Source of the DNA: Oscheius dolichura | Taxonomy: Eukaryota > Nematoda > Chromadorea > Rhabditida > Rhabditidae | Length of the DNA stretch: 64,000 nucleotides | Assembly (NCBI GenBank): GCA_932521035.1 | Contig: OW051497.1 | Span: 496,001-560,000, forward strand | Reading direction: 5' to 3' | Part shown: in pieces, positions 49,551-60,517 of the stretch | How positions within the stretch are numbered: the stretch's first letter is position 1 | How the letters are laid out: every line of letters begins with the position of its first letter | Translations under genes and position numbers: made by a program | The notes under the pieces: generated by a model | What the model was told of the DNA's origin: nothing | Database searches by the model: none | Seen by the model: the letters and a program-made list of their open reading frames with translations, nothing else

Positions 49551-51452
49551 ATGGGTCGTCTTTGCGACGGAGTGGCCGTACTTCTGTCTATACTTGCTTT
49601 TCTTATCAGGTAAATTTCATCTCTCTAACATTTGACCTTATTCCTATCCGTTCCTCTTGTCTCTTCCAATCTTGACCTTCCTTCTCTTCTTGACAAATCC
49701 GTATCAAGCTTTTTACATGTTCTCGTTACAAAATAAAACGCCCTCTCCATTTCGTGCCATGCCCACGAGTCTCGCTCGATTTCCTTGCTTACAAAAGGTC
49801 TTACGAGCCCATCCTTTGCACAAAAACAGCGGAAATCCAGCTGCCGTGATGGTATTTTTGTTTGCACAGGAGGCAACGTGTGCCCTCCTCGCCATCCTTC
49901 CCAAGCCATCTGGTTCCAATGCAGATTTTTGAGCATTTGAAAGACTAGGAAACATTTCGTGCTCCCGTTCCTTATTCAATTTTATGTTTCAGCCTATCTC
50001 TTCTCATTTGTTCCATTGTCACTGACCATTGGATAACTGCTTCCATTGGGAATGACAGAGGGCTCTCCGAGGGACGAAGTCATGTAACATCAGGACTTTT
50101 CACCGGAATTCGTGAAGTTGACTGGGGTCTCGGCTCGAAAATTGTAGTTTTCAATGGTTTGTTTGTGCGCCTTCTTCTTTATCCATTTTTCAGTATTTTC
50201 CGAGCTCCAGACTGGAATCTCCTTCTATTCCAGAATTCCCTGGATACTAATGCTAGCGTTCGGTGCATTAGGAGCCTTGTGGATAGTCATAGGCGTCTGT
50301 ACCGCGGTTATTACAATAGTCTGTCCTGATGAAGAATCAGTAGCGGGTCATATGGGTATCTTTCTTTGGAGCTTACTTGGTTGTGAGTCTTTTCCCAGTT
50401 CAAAAAAAGTATAAGTTAAAATTACAGCTTTATCACTAGTAGCAGTAATAATACTGTACCTTGTCCAGTATCAGAGCAGCTTGAAGAATAACCTCCTCTT
50501 GCCGGAGCAAGTTCTCGGAGGATTCACGACCTTCGGCAGAGCAAAGTGAGAATCCTCCATTTTCTCTCCATTTCCCCTTCCTGTTCCGCTTTTCGCAACC
50601 TTTTTCCCAAAATTAATAGGTCCTGTCTCCGGGGTGTGTAGGCCAATAATCAGCTGTCATGCTCCTGCGTCCACTCGGGTCTCCCGTATTTACCTAAGGT
50701 GTAGCCGACGGCTATAACTGGCCGTGTCAAATTGCTTCAACCATTTCTTTTGGCGGTAGGAATACAATCTGAGATTTCTGCTGCAAATTTGATGACACGA
50801 ACGATTCGATCCAGCTTTTCGCAATTGCTTCGACACGAGGAGAGTAGCCGGGACACGGATAACCTTGATACTCTCGCGACAAAGACCTGATTGACCTGCT
50901 TTAGGCAGTAAATCTTAATGAGCGCGGTAAGATTGTCAATTTGTGGATCTGTAAAGGTCGCCAGGATAAAATGTAGCTACTAAAATGGAACACCTTCTGT
51001 CAACAGGTGATCTTACCCGTCTACCAGTGGAGTAAATTATCCTTTCACCCGACCTTTAGCTGTCTTTCGCTAATTGATAGCCCTGGCCGTGGAACGCGAA
51101 TTCCTTGAAGGCCGAAGCAAATCGTTTTTGACAGGAAACTGAAAATTTCGGGAGAGAGATAATGAGAACTAAACCTTCTAGGATTAATTTGTTGCCGTAA
51201 GAACCGTCTCTTATGGGGGATTTGAAGCGTATTTGACCGTTTGAAAGGCAGATGATTCATTGGGGGGGCTAAAAAGGGCCCTGTAAAGAATAATACTAAA
51301 ATTTCAGTGTTGGTTGGAGCTTCTATCTGATGGTCGGAAGCATATGTCTGCTCCAGACACCGCCACTTGTCATGCTATGCTCCCGAAGTTGCCAAAAACC
51401 AAAACCGGTCTTCAAGCAGCCGGCTTTCGATCCCACAGCCTTGTTATACTAA
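49551..51452 (+). CDS. Claudin/PMP22-like four-transmembrane protein
   Basis: Exons 49551-49609, 49993-50156, 50194-50379, 50428-50545 and 51308-51452, phases agree, 223 aa. Four hydrophobic segments: VAVLLSILAFLISLSLLICS (about 8-27), IPWILMLAFGALGALWIVIG (about 85-104) continuing into GVCTAVITIV, IFLWSLLGALSLVAVIILYL (about 127-146), and YLMVGSICLLQTPPLVML (about 182-199). The first loop holds DHWITASIG and VDWGLGSK. Size, topology and the exon pattern match nematode claudin-like (Clc-like) proteins of cell junctions or channel accessory type; the classical W-LW-C-C motif is not complete, so family assignment is tentative. The tail KPVFKQPAFDPTALLY is cytoplasmic. A short extra exon-like piece follows at 51649-51711. 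Confidence 0.78.
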
Positions 51453-51648
51453 CAAGGTATTTAATTAAACATATGGAAAGCTTTTCGTGTTGTCAGCACC
51501 TTGAGAATGCCTCGTTGCACTTACACAACAAGCGCGGGATCAATAGCATTTATTTCAAAATAGAGAAAGGGATAAGATCACATAATTGTAATCTGATGCG
51601 AAAGGGAGATGTTCCTCTACTCCTCTAGGACTTCTAACTGTAGGAGCA

Positions 51649-51711
51649 GTTCCTGTTGGGGGAGTTGGTTTCGCTTTGGGAGGGGTTGCATCTCAACGAG
51701 CTGCTGATTAG
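51649..51711 (+). other. Orphan exon-like open frame after the claudin-like gene
   Basis: CTCCTCTAG acceptor-like sequence ends at 51629 and a glycine/valine-rich frame (VGAVPVGGVGFALGGVAS) runs to a TAG near 51713. It cannot be joined in phase to the claudin-like exons. Possibly an alternative 3' end or relic. Confidence 0.2.
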
Positions 51712-51787
51712 AGTCTCGATATCTCTTCTTCATCTTATTATATTCTTTAGGGACGCTTATAAACACAACTGTCCAGAACTTGTGGTT

Positions 51788-52155
51788 CGTAAAGGTCTAT
51801 ACTAAAGAACTATGAGAATTATTTCGAGATTTACCGCTGTTATGAAGCACATATTTACGAAAAATAGCTTCACTCCGGCCATTTTGTCCTCGAAATCATT
51901 CTCTTTCAAGCTAAATTTGGATATGGCATGTAGGAGGTTAGTTTTTACGTAAAAGGGTTGAGATGAAAAGCTCCTAGCAGACCAATAGTAGCCATGAAGA
52001 CTGCCCAGATCCTACAGCGAAAACAACAGAATTTGTTCTCAAACCAGAAACATTTATAGGGTTTCAAAGCCTACCCAGCTGTAGAGTGTAATCATTGCAC
52101 AAATATTGGACACTAGAACTAAAAAAGAAGCGAGAAACCACGCAGTCGGCAGCAT
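51788..52155 (-). CDS. Small membrane or secreted protein candidate
   Basis: A minus-strand ATG at about 52155 reads MLPTAWFLASFLVLVSNICA, a signal peptide or TM segment, to a donor TGG|GTAGGC, then a 60-base intron to CGCTGTAG; the second exon continues in phase (DLGSLHGYYWSARSF ... KLFFVNMCFITAVNLEIILI) to a TAG near 51789. About 97 aa. Another frame of exon 2 (IWAVFMATIGLLGAFHL) is also hydrophobic, so the join is uncertain. No family recognised. Confidence 0.35.
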
Positions 52156-52561
52156 CTTCGAATGATTAACTTTTTTGAAAACCCCTATCTTTCGATCCGT
52201 TTGCATTCATGCTCGATCAAGCTGAAATGTGATGAACATTTCTAATTGTACCTCCCTGACGCAACATGTTATCGAGACTTGTGATTCGGTAACTACGGTA
52301 GATTAATTAAATTTTGCAAATTGATCTAGTGATATAGTGGTTTCCGAGATTAACAACTAAGTCATGTACAATAATTTATGGATGTTTGAGGTGAATGACT
52401 TTCGATCAAGTCTAAATATGCTAGGCTGTTCTTATAGACTAAGCAACCTCACAGTATCTGGTCAATAAAATCAGAAGAGGTGATCCTGTTGACTTTCAAT
52501 AGGTTTAAGGGCTTCCATTGGATTCAGCATGCTCGAGAACATGTATCCATTAAAAGAAAAT

Positions 52562-52844
52562 CGCACTGCTTAGCGTAGTGGCGGAGAGTTCGGACTGGAC
52601 TATTGTTCCGAGACCGATAATAACCTCCCTACAGAACCAGCATTTGCTTTCAAATGTTAGGGTACCAGCGGAGGGGCATTTTTTGGATTTTTTTTATATC
52701 ACGTGAAAGCTCACGAGATGCTCTATAAGAATAATTTACTTTTAAAATCGTGAGACAATCAAAAGCGTGCGTGACGTGTGGGGGTAATCTTTTTTGCTTT
52801 TTTTCTGAAAACATTTCTAGGGTAACTTGAGGTCGCTGGAAACG
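52562..52844 (+). repeat. tRNA-like dispersed repeat, copy 1
   Basis: Starts CGCACTGCTTAGCGTAGTGG, containing a Pol III A-box-like core TAGCGTAGTGG, and runs to GGTCGCTGGAAACG. Aligns along its length with 53046-53371 in the same orientation. It lacks a segment of about 35 bases holding the B-box-like sequence in copy 2. Confidence 0.75.
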
Positions 52845-53045
52845 TATATGATGCCTGAAATTGTTTTTATCATGGAACAAATCACGAAATCCTTTTAAGT
52901 GCACTTTTTCCTGCTATCATGAAATTTAGACACTGACATCTTGCTCAGGGTACTCAAATACCCCTAAATATCGGGTTAGAATATCATAACCGTGGTAGAC
53001 ATACTCCCCCAAGCTTATAACGGACGCCTATCCCCTTGAATCCAC

Positions 53046-53371
53046 CGCACTGCTTAGCGCAGTGGCGGAAAGTCCAGACTATAGTTCTGGGACAGAACAT
53101 ATCCTCGTGATTTAAGCTGCATTCGCTTACGAATGTTAGTCAAACAGCGAAGGAACATTTTTTTATATTTTTTATGTCATTCGAAAGCTCACAAGCTGCT
53201 CTACAAGAATAGCCAACTTTTAAAATACTAGAGAGCATTCAAAAAACGTGGGACAGCCAAACGCGCGCGTGACCTGCGTAACGGGGCCGATGGTTCGGAT
53301 CCGCCCGGGGGCAATCTTTTTTGCTTTTTTTCTGAGGAGTTTTCTAGGGTAATTTGAGGCCGCTGAAAACG
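53046..53371 (+). repeat. tRNA-like dispersed repeat, copy 2
   Basis: Starts CGCACTGCTTAGCGCAGTGG with an exact A-box consensus (TAGCGCAGTGG, 53055-53065 approx.) and holds GGTTCGGATCC (53292-53302), close to a B box. Shared blocks with copy 1 include CTTTTTTGCTTTTTTTCTGA and GAAAGCTCAC. Resembles a SINE-like element. Confidence 0.75.
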
Positions 53372-53564
53372 TTAGTGAAGTCAGGAAATATATTTTTACT
53401 GGGAAAAATGCGAATATCCCTGTTGCCCTCTTTCACCCGTGTCGAGATGCTAGAACAGTATCTTTTGCCATTAATGACTACCTCTTCGATATCCAATTCA
53501 TTCCCAGCATAGGTTCATCTTCTATTTTGCTCAAATAACCATGCTTCCCCGAAGAAGAGAAATG

Positions 53565-55417
53565 TTAGCCCATTTTGTCCCGTAGAGCGCTTCCATTACG
53601 ATCTCGTTCAAAAATAATTGGCCCTCTCAACATGTCATAATTCTTGACTAAGGGATAAAATAACGGAGTTGTTATCCTACTGTATATGGGAACTTTTATG
53701 TACAGAGTACATCCCCTCGTTTGATACAAGAGGTGCTCGATCACTGATAGCACTGTAACTGACCGAGTAGGGAAGATCACTTCTCAAGTTCAATATGACC
53801 CTTCGACTTCCTTCTTCATGACTGCTGCTGCTCGATTCGAAGTGCTCCGGACTGTCACAGAGATTCCTTTCAAGCGGCATGTGGGCGACCTTCCTCCCGT
53901 ACGTTTCCATGGCTGCGTGGAAGGCCAACGAGGGGATCGGGAAAGCTAATGTTAGATCCTATGCGTGGGTTTAATAGGATCCAAAATCCCTACAGGATCA
54001 ATCCAGGTGCTTAGATAAATAGCTATTTGGTAGTGCACTCCGCAGCAGGAGAAGACAAATTGGGCGATTGCAAGAATAACCAGCTCATCTGTAGGTCTCT
54101 ATAAATGACTCTTCTGACAATATGGGAGAAAGTCCCTACCTCTCCCCGATCCTCCGGCAGTTTTACGCGGAAGGGATGTTTATCGTATTTGTACCGGAAG
54201 TAGGCAAATCCTCTGAGAGCGGTAAAGGACATCATAAGATAGGGCATCAGCTTGGTGGAAGTTGTTTCCCCTGCATGCAGAGACGTACAGAGATGTAAAG
54301 GAGAGAAAACCTACCCAGAGGAGAACTCCCTAAATACGTTCTTATAAAATAAATAGGGAAACCACCTACCCGACTTAAACAATGAGAAGGCAACCATGTT
54401 TCCCAATTGGAATGAGGAATTATTAAACTGTTAATGAAGAAAGTGAAGTAGAAGAGCTAAGGAATTATTTAAAGAATGAGAAAGTCTCACCGCGACGAAG
54501 CTATACAGTCTCCCAGCAACAAACAGTACTGTAGAAATGACATGAGAGAGAGATATGGGCAGAATTCAACAAATCTAATGGCCAACGTTATACGGTAAAT
54601 TCAGTCTTACAGAAAAGTATTTACAACAGTGGCGACAAGGAAAAACCGGGGATATATCCTCCAACAATCTATGCAACATTTGAGATAACTCTTTTGGCGC
54701 TCGTCACTATTTTTAAAAGTTTTCTAGATTCTGATATACAATAGAGGAAGTGAAAACAACCTCATGGCGTAGAGCTCTGCGAGTTCCATAAGCAGACATG
54801 ACTCTTAAATAAAATATATTCAGAGCTATGAATCCTCCCAGTTCATAATGACCAACGTCGATTGTTTCTACATCTAAACAGTCAGTGAGGCATTGTCTGG
54901 CAGAAACAATATCAAAAAAGCGGTTCTGATTTTTTGGCTGGAAACAAAGTTCAGCCCTGCGTTAATTCCAGCCGACTAGCTCTACCTCCTTTAACGCGTC
55001 ACCCTCTATTAATATTTTGGAACAAAAAAAACCCACGGGTGCAGAAGGAAGACTCAGAGATATTAGGCCGCGTCTCCCGAAAGTAGGTGAGATCGCCGAA
55101 ATCCATCAAAGAATTCATCATAGCTTACAGCTGGAGGCAAAATGCAGTTGTTCTTCTCGGAGCCAAAAAAGCAGCTGGTAGGCGTGGCGTGGCGTAATGG
55201 CTTCGTAACCACGTTTTTGGCAGATTTATGGGAAAAAACGCGAATGAGATAATGGACAAGACCTCAGATGAGTTAGTATGCGCCCAAAGAGGAAACGGTT
55301 AAATTTCGGAAATATGACAAGGGGACCGGTGGGAAGAATAGTGGAAGTTGTTGGCAGTGCATCGATTGTATCTCCAACATCTGACTTTTCGGCTAGAGAA
55401 TTTTGAAAGTTTGACAT
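53565..55417 (-). CDS. Multi-pass membrane protein, exon joins unresolved
   Basis: Several minus-strand exons are credible. 55417-55260 (MSNFQNSLAEKSDVGD..., donor AG|GTCTTG). An exon about 54940-54765 (RFFDIVSARQCLTDCLDVE, YELGGFIALNIFYLRVMSAY). 54513-54475 and 54411-54365 (LFVAGRLYSFVA; LGNMVAFSLF). About 54271-54143 (LMPYLMMSFTALRGFAYFRY, KLPEDRGE). 54099 to about 54020 (LVILAIAQFVFSCCGVHYQI). Then a Ser-rich tail ending at 53680 (HFESSSSSHEEGSRR). The pieces from LFVAG to HYQIAIYL join in phase, but those before and after do not with the sites I can see. A chemoreceptor-like or other multi-TM protein is possible; no family recognised. It may be one gene, two genes or a pseudogene. Confidence 0.45.
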
Positions 55418-55708
55418 GGCTATCTTATTCGGGATGGTCTTTTACCCCCTGGTACCAATTTTCATGAAAATTGTCTGAAAAATGGAAGAGCCACAACATC
55501 AAACAGACGAGGGGCATTCTCGCTGTGGATTATTTTGATTCTTCGAAGAGCGCAATGTTTTTTTTTGCCAATTATGTGAAATCTACCAAAGGACAACCGA
55601 AAACTGGGAAAACTACGGACTACCTTTTGGCTTTATGATATTCTACCGAATATCAACAAAAAGGGAACAATCCGTTTGTTAAAAAGAGATGAATCTCAAT
55701 AAAAAGAG

Positions 55709-56243
55709 TGATTTGGGAGACTGTACAAAAAGGGAACAATAGAGAAGACCTCCAAGGACACAACAAAAAGAGAACAATACTCGTTGAGGAAAAATATAAC
55801 CAAATCACGGCTATCTTTTCGGATATTTCCCAGGAATTTTCGGCAATGAATTATGTTCAGCCGTGGAAGATAAGATTTCAGGAAAGAAATGAAGGTATTA
55901 CCTCTGGGAACGGTTATTTCCATGACACAAGATACCAACAAAGTGGACATAGGCGGGGGGTCGAGGGGAAACTGGGGAAAAGTAGAATGCGAGATGTAAG
56001 GATTTCAAACCATCTTCTTCCCATGAATAAGAGCATTTGAATATGACGGGGGGTCGAGGGGGGCGGCAGCACCTCTCGTAGATTAAAATAAAAAGGAAAA
56101 ATTAAAGTAGAACACTGAAAGTTGCCGATCCGAAAAGATAGCCGTGATTTGGTTATATTTTTCCTCAACGAGTATTGTTCTCTTTTTGTTGTGTCCTTGG
56201 AGGTCTTCTCTATTGTTCCCTTTTTGTACAGTCTCCCAAATCA
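55709..56243. mobile_element. Element with perfect 116-base terminal inverted repeats
   Basis: 55709-55824 and 56128-56243 are reverse complements over about 116 bases with no mismatch seen, starting TGATTTGGGAGACTGTACAA. The centre (about 300 bases) has G-rich repeats (GGGGGGTCGAGGG at 55957 and 56048) and no credible gene; open frames in the arms mirror each other. Perfect arms suggest recent activity or gene conversion. It ends 29 bases beyond the stop of the 102-aa gene on its right. Confidence 0.88.
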
Positions 56244-56271
56244 ACGGATAATGGGTAAATTGCTTACCAAA

Positions 56272-56620
56272 TTAAGAACGACCAGAGGGGTCCGAGCTGA
56301 TTTCAGCAACGATGTCTTCCCAGGAACGGTACATGGATCCCTTGGACAGGCGAGGAGTCCCGTCCAAGTGGAGCTCGCGAGTGGGCGGCTCAACAACGCG
56401 AGCATTATGGCTCAGACAGTCTCTAAACGGAAGAACTATCGAACAATCGGAGAAATTGTTACCCGACTTGGGAAGGATGGATCCTCATCTTGATCACGGC
56501 GCCTTCCCGAAGAGCCACCTCAGTAACCTCGCTGGATTTCATACAGTTAAAGATTGCTCGGAAGAAACGGCGAACGAACTTGAACATCCTCAAATTGTAC
56601 AGGATTTTAGCTGCAGACAT
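56272..56620 (-). CDS. Small basic protein, 102 aa, unrecognised
   Basis: Exons 56620-56463 and 56422-56272 join in phase across a 40-base intron (GTAACA...CCGTTTAG). The protein starts MSAAKILYNLRMFKFVRRFF, continues SSEVTEVALREGAVIKMRIH and ends MYRSWEDIVAEISSDPSGRS. The basic amphipathic N-terminus could be a mitochondrial or membrane-associating segment; no domain is recognised. Composition and codon use look genuine, while the two plus-strand frames over it are shadows. A donor-like GTAAGC follows the stop, so a 3'UTR intron is possible. Confidence 0.6.
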
Positions 56621-57162
56621 AGCAGAGGCGATTTATAAAAGCAACGAGCCTTTATGAGTAATTTTAGGCCTCATCTCTTTGTTATGCAGAGATTTCCTTA
56701 GCTAGAAGGTCTGTAGCCAGGAGATATGGCTCATTTTATTAGAATAATGTGGAAATGACAAGAAGAGCTGCTGGCTAAGGGAAAAAGAGGGGGAACTGTT
56801 GAGAATACAAGGCAGAGACGCGTCTGATTAATGAATCACAGTTTATATGATCGCGATCAGCCCCCACAAATATGGTCCTGTGATCGTTTGACTTGTCCCA
56901 TCACTACAGAGGACTTTACGCGAAGATGAAAACAAAGGAAAGTGGAAGTTGTAAGCAGGGTGACTGTCCGCTATCATGTAAAAAGCCCTGTACTTCCCTA
57001 GTATTCCTGCACGTCGCCTGTTTTCTAATTCCTTACTTCAGAATCGTTTCCGTTCCCTTCTGGCTCCTTTTAATGAAGCTGGGACCACTTATTTCTCCCG
57101 GTCAGTACTGTCGCCCTTTGCCGAGTCTCTCACCTTTCAACAACAGTTTTATTGCAATGCGG

Positions 57163-57532
57163 TCATAGATAGACCTCATCCGAGGGGATTCGTAACATTT
57201 CCGAGAGCATTTCACGGACAATAATCGGAGTATGAGTAGTCACCGGTGATCGGGGGATCAGGAGAGGAGATTCCTCTCGGTTGGACTCGGTAGCAGCTGA
57301 GGTTGTCTCTTCATGGGATTCAGTAACCGTCGGGGTCGGAGTCTCAACATTGGCTCGACGAATAACGGCAGTTACGGTCTCATCCCGGGTATTAGCACAG
57401 CAGCAGATGTAGGACATTAGAGAAGGCGCTAAAACTAACATTTTAAAGGACTAAAGAACTCGAGGAATCTCTAGACTGGAGAAAAAACCTACCCCGGTGA
57501 AGAACAACTTCCACATCTACTTTATCTGTCAT
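57163..57532 (-). CDS. Thr/Ser-rich small protein, about 101 aa, or 3' end of a larger gene
   Basis: Exons 57532-57493 and 57428-57163 join in phase: MTDKVDVEVVLHR, then APSLMSYICCCANTRDETVT, then a Thr/Glu-rich tail (TPTPTVTESHEETTSAATES) ending RIPSDEVYL. TTATTTCCAG upstream of the ATG may be a trans-splice site or a normal acceptor, in which case earlier exons exist beyond 57550. The Cys cluster could be palmitoylated. The tail style recalls that of the neighbouring 367-aa protein. Confidence 0.5.
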
Positions 57533-58060
57533 TTGCAGCGGGTCCAAGTCTGGAAATAATATTTTTTTAACAAAATAGGTCAATAATATGAGAGTGTAAT
57601 GTTTATCAGTATAAAGGAGCGACGACGCGGTCCTCAACTAGTATGGTGCCTCATTAGAGGTAGGATAATTGTTGGGGGGAGAGGGGATCACAGGCCCAGG
57701 TAGGCTTCAATTGTTGAGAATTGTGTTGAACTCTTGTTCAGCTGTGAATCATCGTTGATCTGTTCGCCTGTAATACCTGGAAATCTTTGCAGGAGCCAAA
57801 ATAAACCAAAGATGAACTTGACACGATTTTAAACTGTAAATGGACCCCTAATACAATTCCTACGTTTCTTCCTGACCACGTTTGAAGTTTTAAAAGTGTA
57901 CCATACAGTAAGAACAGGGTTCTCTAATATTCTATTTCATCTTACGGTATTATTTAAATATTTATGACATGGAAGATACCTTTAAACCATTGTTAATCCT
58001 TTTCCCCCTCTCTCCACTCAAAAAGACGCTTGTCAAGACAATAATGTTTATTGGATACTA

Positions 58061-58454
58061 CTAACATGCAGTAATAATGACCTTGGGTAGAATAAAAATC
58101 CCATAGCTTGTTCGAATCTTTTTTGGATACTCCTCCGACATAAGATCGTCAATATTTTCCTGATATGACCTATCCAAAGTAGCTAGAACATCTTCCCGAT
58201 AACAGGAAAATAGTGCATTGAAGACAATACTACTCTGAACGGCTTTTACTCTTTCGCAACCTCTTTTTGGTATAAAACTCACAATAAAACGACGAACAAT
58301 CCATAAAATCTTTGATGAGGGCATAACACATTCTGCTAACGGAGGAATCAGAAGGATAACCGATTATGACAAGAAGTAAGCAATTGTAGGCGGCCCGTAG
58401 AGTTTTACACGGATTTTGACCTCCATTATTATTTATCGACATTTTATTGAACAA
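58061..58454 (-). CDS. Small Cys-containing protein, unrecognised
   Basis: Two overlapping minus-strand frames (58454-58230 and 58324-58061) are probably one gene joined by a very short intron of about 28 bases (GTTATCC...GTTAGCAG near 58360-58333): NPCKTLRAAYNCLLLVII, then VMPSSKILWIVRRFIVSF, KRGCERVKAV, LFSCYREDVLATL, and the end PKVIITAC. AATAAA follows the stop near 58044. Such a short intron would be unusual; a frameshift is the alternative. No family recognised, though the spaced cysteines recall small nematode secreted proteins. Confidence 0.45.
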
Positions 58455-58752
58455 TTACCGAAAACACTAAATTACAAAATAGACAAGAGTAACAAATTAC
58501 AGAAACATAAAAGAGGAACTGGGTTTATGCAAGGGACTTTTGAACTTATGCTTTGAACTATTTAAAATAGTTTCATAAGATTTCTAAAGCTTAATGCTGA
58601 CCTAACTGGCCTAAAAAGCCGTATCAATAATGTAAAAATGACAAAAATATATTAACAACGTGTGAAAATAGAGAAATATGGAAAGGCAAACGAAAATATG
58701 GGATAGTCACGCTCTTCTTCTATTTCCCTTGTGCTATACCGACCTTTAGATT

Positions 58753-60256
58753 TTAGCATTTCGGATTATACATGTAATCTTTGCATGGCTTGACCTGGAT
58801 AAAGTTTTTACGAGGAGGAGGAGAAGGGGAAGGAGGTGCTTGAGTTGGAGATGGGGATGATTGGGCTAGTTCGCGTTCAGACACTTGGGAGATGTGATCA
58901 TCCAAGTCCTTAACTACGACACTCACAGGTGCACGTGGGGGAGATTGGCTTTGGGGTTCAGGGCGAGGAGAAAATGTTACAGGAGCAGTATTAATGGATA
59001 AGGGTTGTTCAGGGATGTACGTAATATTAGTGTTAATATTGCCATTGGGGAGACGGATTGTTACGCGGGGAGTGGATGCAGCACTGCTAACCTCATGATA
59101 ACTGACAATTATCTCGGGCTGTATCCCGGAGCTGAAGAATTTCTTCTTGAGGTGGATACCAAGAGCAGTCCACAGGGTTGTTCCCTTAGATTGACGCTTG
59201 AGGATTTTCCACATGAGAATGTGACTCGTTGGGAACATACACAACCAGGAATCCTGGAACCAAAGCTTGTTTTTAATTTCATGGAAACTATACCATCTCA
59301 CAGTCATATAGAAAATACAGAGCGAAGAGAATACTGGCAGATATGAGCTTGACAAGCCCATTGTAGACACTGAAGTCTCCTAAAATGAGGCTAGGCTTGT
59401 AGCGGAGGACCTGGAGAAGGTAGTCTTTATTGCAAATTGTTGTTTATACCTTGAAAATCTGCCACACGGGGTATTTTGCATTTCGCATGGCGAAGATTGC
59501 CCCGCAGCCGATTTCTAAACAAAAGATCGGCATAATTATCCCATAGAAGATCTAAACGAAACATTAAGTTACCGTGTTATTGTATTCTTACCGGGAAGAC
59601 TATAACGTTCGTAAGATGAAAGCTATACCCAGCTATAAAGAGGGAAAATGGGATCAGGACCTAAAATTCCGTTAGAGCAGGTAATTTGACAACTGTACCA
59701 GTATTATAGTGCGCTTGAGCCACTTCAATCTGCTTCTTAGCGTGTGTTGGTAATAAGAACCATCCTTAACTTCAGCAAGAGCTGCCCAAGCAGAGTAAAC
59801 ACTCTTAATTAATGCTCTACAGTAAGAAAAAAGCCGCTGTACCCCCATGAGGTACGAAGAGCAGTGACATGAACGTAAGAAAGGGCCACTGAAGTAGTAG
59901 AAGATGGGATTGGACTTATCATTTTCACTGAATTCACTAAATTTCCCACTTTACCCACTCTTTTGGCTCACAATTGGGATAAGGATATTTGATAGCAACA
60001 GGCACAGACTGTAGCCACCTGGTGGAAATAATAACTCCGTTGATATAAGGCACAACTGATCGCCCTCTTTTCTGCCTTCACCTGCACTTTCTCTTTAGAA
60101 AAAGACGATTAATTAGGAACTCACGAGGATGTTAAAGAGGAAAATGGAAGAAAGTAGAATAATGTCGTTGAACGCTTCCCAAAAGACTAAGCTGCCAGTG
60201 ACAAAAACTGTAAGATCTAGTGGAGGCATTGGAGGGTGATCCCACAAGTGATCCAT
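58753..60256 (-). CDS. Multi-pass membrane protein with proline-rich tail, 367 aa
   Basis: Eight exons: 60256-60125, 60008-59955, 59888-59843, 59781-59699, 59660-59592, 59551-59450, 59410-59294 and 59253-58753; every phase agrees, which is strong support. Hydrophobic segments at about residues 15-44 (VFVTGSLVFWEAFNDIILLS), 64-78 (PFLTFMSLLFVPH), 100-118 (TIILVLIPFSLFIAGYSF), 122-146 (IFYGIIMPIFCLEIGCGAIF) and 178-198 (VKLISASILFALYFLYD), possibly one more near 203-215. The last 110 residues are cytoplasmic-like, Pro/Ser-rich (SPSPTQAPPSPSPPPRKN) with an acidic patch VVVKDLDDHISQVSERELAQ. It could be a divergent serpentine receptor or another multi-TM family; I do not recognise it. It lies 262 bases downstream of the lipase gene. 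Confidence 0.72.
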
Positions 60257-60517
60257 TGTCTCAATTATTTGAGAAGTGAGACTTCAAGGAGGGGAGGAGT
60301 CGGGCTCATGATTGGTTGAGTAATGAGCTGGTTGGCAGCAAATTAGGGAGAGGAGATTTCGAAAACAAGCGAAAAAGCGAGAGCAGAAGGTTATTGCACT
60401 AAGCACAGTTTTTAACTTGGGGATGTTTTTCCTTATTTGTCTCATTAAAATCAAAGGTTGGATGGAATACTTTGGAGCAGGATCAAAGGATAGGCATTTA
60501 TAATATTTATTTGTAAT

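Noticed and set aside
49625-49979. Overlapping open frames on both strands between the first two exons of the claudin-like gene
   Set aside because: They lie within the 383-base first intron, have no family and conflict with each other.
55696-56493. Mirror-image open frames sharing DSRDLVIFFLNEYCSLF
   Set aside because: They are the two arms of the inverted repeat translated in opposite orientations, not duplicated genes.
56312-56638. Plus-strand 108-codon frame
   Set aside because: Antisense to the better supported two-exon minus-strand gene at 56272-56620.
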